This document shows positions 1-49,763 of a stretch of DNA of 64,000 nt, one piece after another. This DNA is from Hydractinia symbiolongicarpus (lineage: Eukaryota; Cnidaria; Hydrozoa; Anthoathecata; Hydractiniidae). Position numbers and translations under genes: made by a program. Numbering within the stretch: position 1 is the stretch's first letter; each line of letters starts with the position of its first letter. The DNA is taken from contig NC_079881.1 in assembly GCF_029227915.1 (NCBI RefSeq), positions 15,847,501 through 15,911,500 on the forward strand. The letters are read 5' to 3'. The notes under the pieces were generated by a model that did not search any database, was not told the origin of the DNA, and saw nothing but the letters and a program-made list of their open reading frames with translations.

Positions 1-1495
1 TATTTCTGCTCATGTAATCTGTTTCTTATGTTATAGAAATTGTTCTTTTTGTTCTGCATTGCTTAAGGTTTGTTGTTGTTGTTCAAAGCCAGTTCCATCT
101 AACCCTGATAGGTTTTTGTCATATAAACACAACTTAAAAACCAGCCTAATTCCATCAATTATTTCCTGTTCATTTTGACCTGGTAGATTATTTTAAAAAA
201 TGAATATATACTATTTGTGACCTAACAGCTATGCTATGATGTACTTTCTATGTGTACTTCCATTTTATTTTATTTATTTATTGATTGATTTGATCAGGTG
301 TACTTGTTTAGCTATAAAGTATAAATTATGCAAACTATATTTTTTGTTCTTTAGACAATTAAGTATTAATAACTAGCAATAATAGAAAATATCTATTTTA
401 TTTCATACAATGCAAAACTTGTTTTTATATTCAAACATTTGGATTTATTTCTATTATTATGCACCTGCTTTTATGAAAAAAAATTCTGGAAAAACACATT
501 TACAATGTAAATATTGAGAAACGACTTTTTTTATTTCGATCTTGTTATGTTATCGAAAATGTTTTAAGCATTTTTTTCACACATAAAGTAATTGTTTGCT
601 AAAGCAGCTTAATAAAAATTATTTTGAGTGAGAATTGTGAATTTTCTTTTTTTAGGTGATAAATTATGTGAAAAAAGTCCTTGGGTTTTGTCTGTCTACA
701 GTTTTTTTATGTTGTGATTTTACCTCCAGGAAAATATATATATTTTTTTTAGTCTGTTGTTTTTTTGGTTTATGTCTTTAAATTGTGAATTTCTTAACTG
801 TATTGTTATCCTATTTCACAATCCATTCTGATTTTGATTCCTATCAGTTTTTTAAAGGGGGATAGAAAGCATTAAAATTTTAAATGTTGGTGTATTCTTG
901 TAAAAGTAGCATTATTTGGTTAAAGTCAAATAAAAGCAATCCATCACTCTAACTGTTCCTGGATGAGTTTAAAATCTGAAAATGTTTTTTTTATAAGCCG
1001 TTTTTATTATTTCATGTCAGTAAAGAAATTGCCAATGTAAAATGTCATCTGTTTCACATTGGATAACTTGTGTCACGTGTCAGCAGTTTGCGATGTCTTT
1101 TGTGATCGTACATGCTCTATGCACAAACAACAATTTGAATACAAAAAAAGCAAACCTTTTTTAGATTACCACAACGCATGTGACAAAAAAATGCTGACAT
1201 GAACCGGGAATGTTTGTTCTCAGCAATTGCAGAGTACCTGTGTGACTTGGAAATACTGGTGTTTGCTTTTTTTTAATGTAATTGATCTCAAATTCAGATA
1301 TTAATTGCTTAGAAATTGTAAAGAAAGGTGAGAAATAATTTAAAGTTAGACATATCTACTGATTGTGCATGAGGACATGATAATTTATGATAAAGTACAA
1401 AAGTACGGGGAAAAAAGGACAATTTTTTGGTTATAAATGTAAAAATATTTATTTTTTATTATTAGCCCTAAAAACTTTAATGGAAATAAAGAAAT
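1..1495. other. Non-coding, upstream of the first ANKFN1 exon
   Basis: AT-rich sequence with poly-T runs and no ORF or family I can recognise. It may contain promoter or 5' UTR of the most upstream ANKFN1 isoform, or be an intron of a gene that starts outside the window. No specific promoter element can be supported. Confidence 0.5.
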
Positions 1496-40196
<38,701 letters not shown>

Positions 40197-41749
40197 AAAA
40201 ATTGTAAATTAAAATATTCTATTAAAAATTTTAATTGTATATCTCTCCGTACAGAGACTATATTTTAATATAACGCTTAGCTATAAGTACCACATAAAAA
40301 TGGCAAAAGAGGTTTTCTAAAACATTTTTTTCGGCGTTTTTGTCCTGATTTGCCAGGAATAAGTTGATAACTTTTAAACCAATCTCTCTTTTGTTAACGT
40401 TCTGTTATTTATTAAAAAAGAATGATGCATAAACACAAACTCAAACAAACCGTTGTTTTGTTTTAAAATTTCTGCGTCAGTTGGTAAAATGGCGGATGCA
40501 CTGCTTGTGTAGCGTCGTATTTGTCCTGGAATAGCCAATCAAGAATTTCAAATATCCCGTAATCCCTGTCCGCTATTATTTGGAAAAGGTGCTGAAAACT
40601 TTACACTTTTAGCATTCATCATTCTCGATAAGAAAATATCAGGGATTTTTCTATGTAAAATAAATACTCTATTGTCTCTGATATTTTTAACTTGGTTGTT
40701 TTTATGGCAACATAAAGGGATACCACGAAATGCACGGGGGAACGAAGATGGATCGCTTTCTTGTTCAAAAAAGTTGATGTGTTCATCAAATACCTCTGTT
40801 GAGAATGCTCAGTGTTTGATTGAAAATAATATTTCGCAAATTTGTCTTCACGATAAAAACTCCCACAAACTGCAAAATTCGCTATCAGGTGTTAGTTTTC
40901 GTTCATTGCGCAACGGTTTTCTCCGTCAGAAAGAAAAAATCCCTGGGGACGAGGTTGTTCATTGTCAAGTTTTTTTCCTGCATTCGCGAATAATATTTTC
41001 AACGAATTATAAAAGTAAAAGAAGGGATATGGACTTGGATATGGATATGTAAAGCAACAAACCCTGAAGATGAGATAGACTTTAATGATGAGATAAACAC
41101 TTGGAAAATCACGTTGTTAACGAGGATGTTTCTGACAAAAATTATAAAATAAAGATAGGCAAATTAAATATTAATTTACAAGCTCGTCCCCAGGGCTCTT
41201 CTACGCCTATGACATTTTGATTAATTCAAGCATATTGTAGGTAAATCAAGCGTGTCAACTGTCATTTTACTTTTATTTTCCTGACCATCCTGACTGCTTT
41301 GTGAAGAAAGGCATGTCTGTGTAACCTGAAAAGTGTGAATTTAATGATCGTAAATTTAATGCTAATTCTTTAAAAACATCAAATTCCATTCCTTGCCAAT
41401 CGAAAACAAAAATTCCTGACAATCTTGTAACAACTTAGCACTTTGAAAATTTCTGACTTTCCTAACACAATTGTGACCTTTTTTTCAAATTTTAAAGTTA
41501 ATGAAAAACTACAAAGATCCACCTTTGATGAAATCACTTTTTATTCGCTAATTAGGTGTCTCCTATATTGCCGTTCAAATCGACAGGAAACGGGTTTCTA
41601 GAAGCCCACGGTCTAGTAATCTATGGTCTTTGGTGAGTAAAGAGAGAAATCTCTCGGCTAATTAGATTGCTTGTCAAAAGCTTTCCAATTCCTCTATAAG
41701 GATTTGACTGTGGTTCTTTTTTGGAGTTAATACTAATATGGATTGTAGT
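40197..41749. other. Intergenic region / ANKFN1 3' flank
   Basis: No supported gene. A 126-codon ORF at 40672-41052 overlaps a MITE-like inverted-repeat pair (40941-41195), ends in a low-complexity tail and has no recognised family. Probably the ANKFN1 3' UTR plus spacer. Confidence 0.5.
40941..41195. mobile_element. Short MITE with CCCTGGGGACGAG termini
   Basis: CCCTGGGGACGAGGTTG at 40941 is matched inversely by CAAGCTCGTCCCCAGGG at 41179-41195 (17 bp, one mismatch), giving a 255-bp element. No clear target-site duplication. The terminus resembles the arms of the palindrome at 63526-63595. Confidence 0.55.
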
Positions 41750-42238
41750 TTAACCCTATTCGGTCCGGGGTTTTTTGAACATACTATGACCGGGGGGCGG
41801 ATTCCGCCCCCCCCCCCCCCCCCCCCCCTCAATAACTTTTCATAGGATTGTTCAAATTGAATCAAACTTGGCACACTTATAGTACGTCATAAAAGGAACA
41901 AAATAGCCGCAATAAATTTTTGCTTGCGTCAGCACATTTTCTGTGACGTCATCAGAAGCTTGAAAATTGTTAAAAATGCCACTATCTGCTTAAAATATAA
42001 TTACTTTTGTTCTAGATCGAATTTTTACATTCTGTTTGAAGTTTCTAAAAGCTAAATAAAAATTTTTTAACATATCTTCCGGATGAAAGGTATGGGACCT
42101 AAAAATTTAGCATGCAGGTGTCTTATAGATAAATGTTGAAACTCAGTATCATAGCCATATAAGAAAGCAATTAGGAGTTATTAAAAAAAACCGTCAGGGG
42201 GGGCAGAATCCCCCCCCCCCCGGACCGAATAGGGTTAA
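41750..42238. mobile_element. Non-autonomous piggyBac-like element (MITE)
   Basis: TTAA at 41750-41753 and 42235-42238 flank perfect 17-bp inverted termini CCCTATTCGGTCCGGGG. Inside each terminus is a C/G-homopolymer palindrome (GGGGGGCGGATTCCGCCCCCC at left; GGGGGGGCAGAATCCCCCCC at right). A TTAA duplication plus termini starting CCC is the established piggyBac signature. The 450-bp interior encodes nothing. Confidence 0.85.
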
Positions 42239-42922
42239 CACAAAATTTTAGCGGGACTCAATGTTAGTTAAATTTCACAGACTCGGCAGTTGCGTACTTG
42301 TTGCTTGTTTTTTAGGTCGAACATGTAAAAGAAATGAGACCATTTCACACTGGAGCCAATTTCTGGTTGTGTTATTAATTATCACCGCTTCTCGTTATGC
42401 CCTTATTGGATATAGCCTAAAAATACTCATTTATATTTTTAAGAGGAAAATTTAAACAATTATTCTTATCAGATCGGTCCTCTGTAATCAAGCGTTAATG
42501 TGATTCCAAGGGAAGAGAGTTTAACAATAAATAGTGTATATAATTTTAAACTGATACGAATATAATATTAATGATTTTACAGATATTTTCTTCCGTATAT
42601 TTCGTAATTTTTCCATAAAAAATATCCACATATATTAATGGACAAGTATATAAAATTTTACCCACTCCTCTTGCCTTGACAGTCGAACAGTAGTTAACAT
42701 CAAATTTAAACTTGACGCTGGAGGAAAGGGAGAAATCAAAAAATCTATGATTGCATATAAAGCTAGATTTAAAACACATGATGTACTCTAATTGTTTATA
42801 TTTCCCTTAATATACATCTTGTTTTTCCTTTAAAATTGAAAAAAAAATTACATATAAAAAATCTATTTCAAGATGATTAAACAGAATAAAATATTAAAAC
42901 GTGCGTAAAATAGATTTTTGCC

Positions 42923-43918
42923 TTATGGTTTTTTGGTCCCTTCGTGAAGAATCAATTCAACAAGATCTCGAGCGAAGTATTTTTCATTTATCCCTTTATA
43001 CCCAGGGAAATGATTTACATCGATCAATGCATAATTCCCAGTGTCTTTTTCTATTAAAACATCAAAACCAAAAAGTTTTAACTTTGTTTCACAGCGTATA
43101 ATATGACAGAGCTCATTTACAACAGTTCGATTCAACATATTAGGACAATCGTCGCACGACAGCCATTCACGCAGGTTCGGGTCCGCGACATGCAGGTCTG
43201 GGATATAGGCTTTGCCAGTTTTAGAAACATTCCTTGTGTCAAATATTAACGTTGTCTTTGAAGAGTTGTCAATATCTTTGATTGATGGTCTCTCACACAT
43301 GTAAAAGTGTTCGCCTATGACATAAACCTTATATACTACTCCGCCATGTTTGCGAAACTCTTGCACCAAGCATGGAACTGGAAGATCTTTTATACTAGCT
43401 TTTGAAAATATCAACATCATTTGATGTGAACCATCTGCCAAGCTAGCTGTTATAGGTTTAGCTATCACTGGGAATTTTACACCATTCTCAGTTAGCAAAA
43501 TTTCTGCGTCTTTCACACCTGTGTTAACTGGAATCTCGATTATCTTTGGCACAAACACCTTTATACCATCCAACGTTATTTCGCATGCTTTTAAAATTTG
43601 TGTTTGGTATTTCCTGTCTGTCATTTTTATACACCCTTCGATATCATCAATGACAATCATTTTGGGATATTTCAGAATGTACTCCCTGAACTTTTTAATT
43701 CTTATATCTGCTTCTTCAGCTGTAAACTCGTTATAATAATCAGTAACTTTGTGAAGCAATACATCAAAACAGCCTTCCTTTATTCCATTATCACTATCGA
43801 TACTTAGTTCAGTAATTTTTATGTTTTTCTCTTGGCAAAGCCGCTCAATTTTTTCAGGCAGCTGGATTTTCTGTTTCTTGTTCCTTGGCAATAAAATTCC
43901 AAGGTGAACCATTATCAT
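42923..43918 (-). CDS. ITPK1: Inositol-tetrakisphosphate 1-kinase (ITPK1 family)
   Basis: 331 aa, close to the usual core length of this ATP-grasp kinase, which phosphorylates inositol phosphates in the cytosol on the route to InsP6. Seen: DVLLHKVTD (residues 52-60; His56/Lys57 substrate/ATP region), DRKYQ (101-105), VIAKPITASLADGSHQMMLI (151-170; ATP-binding Lys154, His165), a strand and hinge LVQEFRKHGGVVYKVYVIGE, RPSIKD, and the metal site with Asp286 in FGFDVLI and Asp300/Asn302 in IDVNHFPGYKGI. All metal ligands are intact. The ORF is uninterrupted by introns. The loop reads SLADGSH rather than the vertebrate AHGTNSH I recall, closer to plant-type ADG..SH. The start is ATG 43918 (a second ATG at 43912); an acceptor-like CTAATTTTAG lies 10 nt upstream, implying a 5' UTR intron or leader splice site. 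The gene is tail-to-tail with ANKFN1. Confidence 0.93.
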   Translation of the reverse strand: MIMVHLGILLPRNKKQKIQLPEKIERLCQEKNIKITELSIDSDNGIKEGCFDVLLHKVTDYYNEFTAEEADIRIKKFREYILKYPKMIVIDDIEGCIKMTDRKYQTQILKACEITLDGIKVFVPKIIEIPVNTGVKDAEILLTENGVKFPVIAKPITASLADGSHQMMLIFSKASIKDLPVPCLVQEFRKHGGVVYKVYVIGEHFYMCERPSIKDIDNSSKTTLIFDTRNVSKTGKAYIPDLHVADPNLREWLSCDDCPNMLNRTVVNELCHIIRCETKLKLFGFDVLIEKDTGNYALIDVNHFPGYKGINEKYFARDLVELILHEGTKKP

Positions 43919-43927
43919 CTTTTTGTA

Positions 43928-43945
43928 CCTAAAATTAGATAAAAA
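43928..43945 (-). promoter_or_regulatory. Splice acceptor just 5' of the ITPK1 start
   Basis: Reading minus: TTTTTTATCTAATTTTAG|G, a textbook acceptor, then 10 nt to ATG 43918. Either the 3' border of a 5' UTR intron or a trans-splice acceptor; no coding exon upstream was found. Confidence 0.6.
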
Positions 43946-44473
43946 AACATTTTACAATGTTGCAAGTAAATAAGGGTGTCAAGTTTCTTTATAATGTCAA
44001 AGAAATGCAGCTATCAATTTTATTTCTTTGGGTACAATAGAACTGTGATCATAACAACCAAAGAATTGATTTGAACTAAAGAGAATGGGCTATAGGTGTT
44101 ACGCACGGCTATATTATTTTTCAGGACAAATTGGTGCTGTATTGATGTTAAAAATCATATGAAGTTAGTGTTGCATCAACTTTGATTTCATATGGATTCT
44201 GTTGTAGTCTATATATAAGTTTATGGATTGCACACCAGTTATGCAGAATTTTTTTACATTTACCTAATAGTGAGGGCTGTTATGTTGCAAAAAAAATCTT
44301 CGTATGCACACGCCTGGTCACAAATAAGCAAAAGAAAAAAAGGGATACTAACAAGTTTGTATAAAATACAGACCGTAAACATACTAATCCAGGATAAAAA
44401 TGACTATAACTTGATCATTAGTTCTCTTTTTGTGCTGCATTTTGGCAAGGTCGCCTTGGTACCTTTCTTTTAA

Positions 44474-45625
44474 GTGAAATTTATTGTTCAATTCAATGCA
44501 GGGGGTAATTCACAGACCAATAATTTACAGACTCTGGTATCAAGCATTCTTGCAAAAGAAACAAATATTAAACACAAAGTTCTGGTGTTACGATTATGTT
44601 TTCCTGAAATTTGAATCCTTTACCACTACTGCAAGTTATGCGAGTAGTGCTCATGAGAACCCACTGTGTTGTTTTGAAATACTATCAGACCAGTACCATA
44701 AAACTTCTTCTTTCAATCAGATGTGCCATTTTTGAAATGCATGTTGTCAATTGCAAAACGGATGGGTTGTCCAGCTTTTATGTTTGGTGGCAAATATATC
44801 TCATTGTTATCTTGAGCTTTTGTCAACACTTGATTTCCAATATCATTCTCTATTTTATAACTTTATCATAAGGGATAGTCTGCTAAACAATCCATAAGTT
44901 TTTATTATATTTTCTCCTTATGTAAATGTTAGTTTTCTTAATAATAAAATTTTATAAGAATTTCTGATATGTTACCCACTTTGTTGTTAATAGATTGCTT
45001 CTTTTTCAACTTAGCATTTGTAAAATTGTGAATAGTATTGACACTTAATTGTAACAATTTTCAGCTGTAACATGCTCCAGCTCCTGATAACAGTTTGTAA
45101 TCATAAGATCTTTAGAAGTGTATCTTCCCTTCATAGCTGTTAGTAACTTAATAATAATAATAAATAATTTTGGAAGACCATCCAAGCAAGGAAATTTGAC
45201 AAGCTTAGAAAGGAGTCGCACAAAAAACGTGAAAATATCCATTGAAAGCATTCACATGAAACAAAAAAAAAGGAAAGGAAAAAGCTATAAACTATAAATT
45301 TACTTATATAACCACACAAAACACTTTTAAAGTAATTAGTCAAATGTAATCTATGAATTCAAACAGTTACATAGTATATATGAAATCGAACAATGGAATT
45401 TTATCAGTAAAATTGGACTGTTATATCTGTGGAACTAAACAATTATATTTTGGAATGAATCAATTCAATTCTATAACAGTTTCAGCACTAGTAGGTATAA
45501 AATGTGCAATAAAATCGGCTTCCTGTTTCCCTGAACAAAAAAACCATTGAATTCACCCCTTGGTCTGTAAATTATTGGTCTGTGTATTATCCCCTGCAGT
45601 GATTTAAACAATAAATTTTAATTAA
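44474..45625. mobile_element. Inverted-repeat (TIR/foldback) element
   Basis: Left arm (about 44474-44536) with AATTTATTGTT, GCAGGGGGTAATTCACAG and ACCAATAATTTACAGAC; right arm (about 45553-45625) carries its inverse with few changes (GCAGGGGATAATACACAG on the minus strand). Arms of about 60 bp enclose about 1 kb without a coherent ORF. Autonomous family unknown; CAGGGG suggests hAT-like, but no 8-bp duplication is visible. Confidence 0.65.
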
Positions 45626-46020
45626 ACAGAAAGATGGATGGATGGATGGATAGATAGATAGATGTGCATATTTTACATGGCTAGCCTCACAAATATTGAG
45701 GGATATACCCTGTCTATTATTTCCAGGAGGGGCCATGGCTTAGATGGAGAGTCCTAGTGTATTTAAAGCTCTTTTTGAGCTACGCAGACCCAATTAGGGC
45801 CCACGCTCTACTAGACAACTCCCGGCAACATCCAACAACCCACATGTGCCATCTCCCCAATTTCCCTCACATGGCTTGGGTTAACCCGGGGCTATGATAA
45901 CATTCACTCGCCCATGTTGAATAGCCGTCAAGAGGAATCGAATCGGCGTCAAAAGGAATGGAACCCTGGTCTCCCGCACAGAGTACGAGGGCTATAACCA
46001 CTAATCTACGGTGCCATGGT
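45615..46020 (-). mobile_element. tRNA-derived SINE
   Basis: On the minus strand the head carries an A box TAGATTAGTGG (46008-45998) and a B box GGGTTCCATTCC (45966-45955) at proper Pol III spacing. A body of about 290 bp follows (with GCCCCGGGTTAACCCAAG), and the element ends in a tail of ATCTATCTATC then CATCCATCC repeats (45628-45665). Head, body and microsatellite tail are the classical SINE layout. The tail abuts the right arm of the 44474-45625 element. Confidence 0.85.
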
Positions 46021-46549
46021 GCAAGATGCCAAGGCTACCTACCACCCTGCCAAAACTAAGCACAAAAAGAGTATATACAAATGACCAAGTTACAGTCATT
46101 TTTATGCTGGGTCACAAAAAATACATTTTTGGCATATGGATTTTACATTATTATTAATCCCCATTTATTTTCTTTTTTTAACCTTATATATGACATATAA
46201 TATGGAAATTATTTTTTTGCTGACCGTCGAGTGATGATGTCATCTACTTTATCATAATTGTTGGAAATGTTTAATTCAATGTAATAAAAGAAAAATTGAT
46301 GTTTACAAAATCTGAAATTATAAAATAATATTACAAAATTGCCATAAAATTGACATTGGATGTCCGGAAATAATTTTTGCATTATATAATTGTTAATAGC
46401 CAGAAAAAAAAATCACCAAAACCTAGTTATTGAATTGTTTCCACTGGAGGCCACTGGAACAAAAATGAAAACAAATGATGAACCTTAGGAGCAATGTGAT
46501 TTATGGCTTTGAAAACTAATGTGGCTTTTTGATGAGTAAATTATTCAGT
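46021..46549. other. Spacer
   Basis: AT-rich, no gene or clear repeat boundary seen; the downstream end of the LINE fragment may run into it. Confidence 0.4.
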
Positions 46550-47700
46550 GAATATTCCCTCTCTTCCCAAGAAAGGTACGGACACATTTTATCGTTTTTC
46601 TAGTTTTCCAATCTACCTTGGGTGGCACAAGCCCATGCTGATGAGCAGTATAGTTTTAATATGGCATGACAAGTGAATTAATTAAAAGGCTTTTTGTGCG
46701 AGGTGTTAAACAAGATGCAATGGTTCTAATTTTAGAATTTTTAATTAGTATTTTTCTATATGTCATTAATGTGCTCTTCCCAATGCATTTTTTAATCAAA
46801 TGTTAATCTGAGATATTAACTTTTTCGCTCCTCTTCAAAGGAATACTCATACAGTTGATAGTTTTGTTCTCACCTTTTTTTAACTGGCTGTGGTTGCTAA
46901 AAAAGATTGTTTCAGTTTTGTCCGTATTAATAGTCATTTTGTTATTATTCAGCCAGAGGTCGACTTGCGAAAGTTCTAACTTAACCTGCTACACAAGTTT
47001 TTATGGGTAAAAATAACTATTGTATCACCTGCTTATAGATGGTGGTAGTCTGAATTGATCACAGATTTTAAGTCATCAATATACAAAAAAAAACAAAGGG
47101 GGCCCAACACATATCCCTGCGGCACCCCAAAAGCTCCTTCATGAAGCAGATCTGATCTTGTGTCGTTTACAAGAGTCAGCTGCATTTGGCCATTAAGTAT
47201 AGGACTTGAACCAGTCAAAGGCAGCATCTCTGATGCCAAAACACCATAGCTTTTTAACTTTAAATTTTATGATCAAGGTTTTAAGATCAATGAGAACAGC
47301 ACAAACAAAATTTTGTTGGTCGAGCTCAGTAAGAATAAAATCAGAGACATTGACTACTGCAGTTTTTGTTGAAGAGTTTTCAAAATCTGTACTGTCTGCA
47401 TGTGCTCAGAAATAAAATGAGAAATCTGCTTATGCACTAACTCTTCAAAAAATTTCATAGGAATTGGCAGAATGGAGATAGGCAAGATAGACAAGACTTG
47501 TTAAATGAATGCTTAAAACTGACGATCCCGCTTTTAGCAGTTGAAAACCAATTATGTAGATTGGTTGGCTTCTTTGCATTTGACAGTATGTATTGAGTTC
47601 TCTTTACTGGCCAATTTTCAAGGTTGCGGCTTAAAGAGATATAACGTTCAGAATGGGCCACTTTTGGCATTTCTACCAATTTTTTAGCATTTTCAATGAT
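46550..47700 (-). pseudogene. LINE reverse transcriptase fragment
   Basis: GVPQGYVLGPLCFFLYIDDL near 47130-47070 is the motif B/4 region of Jockey/CR1-type LINEs (GVPQGSVLGPLLF). The following YADD is ruined (stop-A-G-D-T at about 47035). Further pieces resembling the thumb (MTINTDKTE, ENKTINCMSIPLK) and C-terminal region follow in shifted frames to about 46550. Inactive. Confidence 0.75.
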
Positions 47701-47846
47701 GTTCAAAAGTCAAAGTCAAAGTAATTCTTTATAAAATATATTTCAATAAGGTCTTTTTTGTATATACATTAAACAGTGTAGATGGATTCCAGCATGACGT
47801 TATTTGTGCTAGTGCTGGTGAAGAGAGGTATTTTTCGGTGGATTTT

Positions 47847-47879
47847 GTGTGGGTGGTTTTTCTCCAAAACCACCCACAC
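47847..47879. repeat. Perfect 14-bp-stem hairpin
   Basis: GTGTGGGTGGTTTT and AAAACCACCCACAC separated by TCTCC. Confidence 0.95.
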
Positions 47880-48238
47880 TTTCTGTAACTCCGCCCGAAC
47901 TTGCTTGGAGCATTCCCGAAATCCAATTCCTTGCAAAATACCTTGTGGACGATAGTTGGAACATTTCTTTTGACCATATAGGGTTTATATATAAGCTATT
48001 TATAAAGTAAATTTTATCAAAAATCTAAAACTGTTCTTTTTAGGACTGGTCTATGCGGGGTTTCTCAGGCGAATACTTGAATTTTTTTTAAAAATGTCGA
48101 ACTCGCACGAAACACCCGCACTTTTTATGTTGATGCGGCTTATCAGCCTCGTTACTCTAAAAGCAACTCCAAAGATTTATACACTATGCATTAGTGCTCC
48201 ATTGTTTAACTCCAAAATACAAAAATATGACATCTTCA

Positions 48239-48299
48239 CATTTCGGAGATTATGCGCCATTATGGATTTTCGAAGCCCGGTGGTGCAAGTTGAACTTTG
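48239..48299 (+). repeat. 61-bp inverted repeat, left copy
   Basis: Begins CATTTCGGAGATTATGCGCC; its inverse lies at 51048-51108 with about five mismatches. Together they bracket the ZSWIM/MULE-like fragment. Confidence 0.85.
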
Positions 48300-48321
48300 A
48301 ACCGTATTTTAATATTTTTTT

Positions 48322-49763
48322 GCTACAAGTACGTGAATGCGTAAAATGCTGGTCAGCGTACATAAAATCACCGCTGACGCCCTTTGTGCGTGGCGTGGAG
48401 AATATTGCAGAAGGTGCGAAATAGCATTTCTCGTGAGTTATTTACAAGTGAAAGAATTGTTATTGACTAAAAAAATTAATTTATTGAAAATAAATGTTGG
48501 TAGTTTTGTAGTTTTGACGAATTGCTAAAGGCTATTAACGAGCATGAAAAGTCAACTTTTACACAACATGTAAGGAGTTCAAGATCAGTAGAAAGTGCAG
48601 CAAAAAGAGCTAGCAAGAAAGTTTTTAAGGAAGAGTTGAAGTATGCAGAAAAAGACTACACTTGCATTCATGGGGGGAAAGAATTTAAATCAGCTTCTAC
48701 TGGAAAGCGCAAACATAATGCGTACGTTTTTTTTTATATATATATTGCTATCCGTATTTTTTTCGTTTTAAAAATTATTTTTCTGTGAAAAGATTACATT
48801 AATATCACTTTTTTGCAACTTTTTAATTATTACCTGGGATAACTAGATTATGTAATTTTTTTACCAGTGCACTTGCCAATACTTGTACCTTCTGAATTAT
48901 AAATTTTAGAACTTACAAAATGGGATGTACATACCTTATCAAAGTGAGGGTAAAAAGTTCTGGACAAAAACTGTATGTGAAATTAATTACAGGAGAACAT
49001 AATCATCCTGTAACTAAAGTAGGTCACCTTGATTGTATGCACAGAAAAAAGCGCCCGTATATCATACTTGCGGCAAGTCAAATACTCCGTTTTTTCTTAC
49101 AGGAATGTTTTGATGAAAACCTTTCGCTGCAGGCATCACAAATGTTAAAAGTGAAAGCCAAAAAATTAATTCAAAACCATATTTCCAATCTGTGTGGGAA
49201 AAATGTTATCTTGAAAGACCTTCATAACATGAGCTCAAAAAACAACGAGAGTGGCCGAAATAATGTACAACAGCTACTCGAAGAAATGAAAAGTGTGTCA
49301 GGTAAATTTGAATGAAAGTGGGTGTAGTTACTATTCTTCCATATTAAAAAATTCCGATGCGAAAATAAATGTAAGATAATAACTAACAAATTTTCTTTAG
49401 GGGCAACTGTGGTAGCTGGAGACAATCTTTATTTTCGTTGCAGCCTCAATGTTCTTTTTTTTGACTAATATGAGCATCACATCTTCATGATAATATTCTT
49501 AACATGACCGTGCCTGAAAACATATAATCAGCCTTGTAACATACGTAGTCAAAGTTGTAGAGATGTAAATAAAAGCTCCCAATATAGAGAACCCTAAAAA
49601 GAAAATACCTTTTCATCGTTAACTCTCCAACCAACCCGCTGGCCAAGCGACTTCTAGAAAAAAGAAATACGTAAATGCCGTACTTCTAGCAAAAAATAGT
49701 AAAAATACGTGAATGCCGTACTTCTAGCAAAAAAAAGCAAAAGTACGGTCACGTACTTGTAGC
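48322..49763. repeat. Inner 15-bp inverted repeat pair
   Basis: GCTACAAGTACGTGA (48322-48336) and TCACGTACTTGTAGC (49749-49763) are perfect inverses enclosing the coding fragment. Between 49665 and 49745, near-identical units with ACGTGAATGCCGTACTTCTA are tandemly arranged. Confidence 0.6.
48512..49468 (+). pseudogene. ZSWIM / MULE-transposase-like N-terminal DNA-binding fragment, introns retained
   Basis: Three exons splice in frame: 48512-48721 (acceptor TTTTGTAG, donor GC|GTACGT), 48910-49301 (donor G|GTAAAT) and 49401-49468. The first encodes FDELLKAINEHEKSTFTQ, SAAKRASKKVFKEELKYAE and a Cys-His pair in YTCIHGGKEFKS; the second ATYKMGCTYLIKVRV, KLITGEHNHPVTK and LKVKAKKLIQNHIS; the third GATVVAGDNLYF before a TAA. 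C...H/C...HNH spacing and order match the FAR1/FLYWCH-type N-terminal domain of ZSWIM1/3-like and MULE transposases as I recall them. The transposase core and SWIM finger do not follow, so it is truncated. No clear ATG. Confidence 0.65.

Noticed and set aside
40672-41052. 126-codon plus-strand ORF
   Set aside because: No recognised family, overlaps a MITE terminus and ends in a repetitive DMDLDMDM tail; likely chance.
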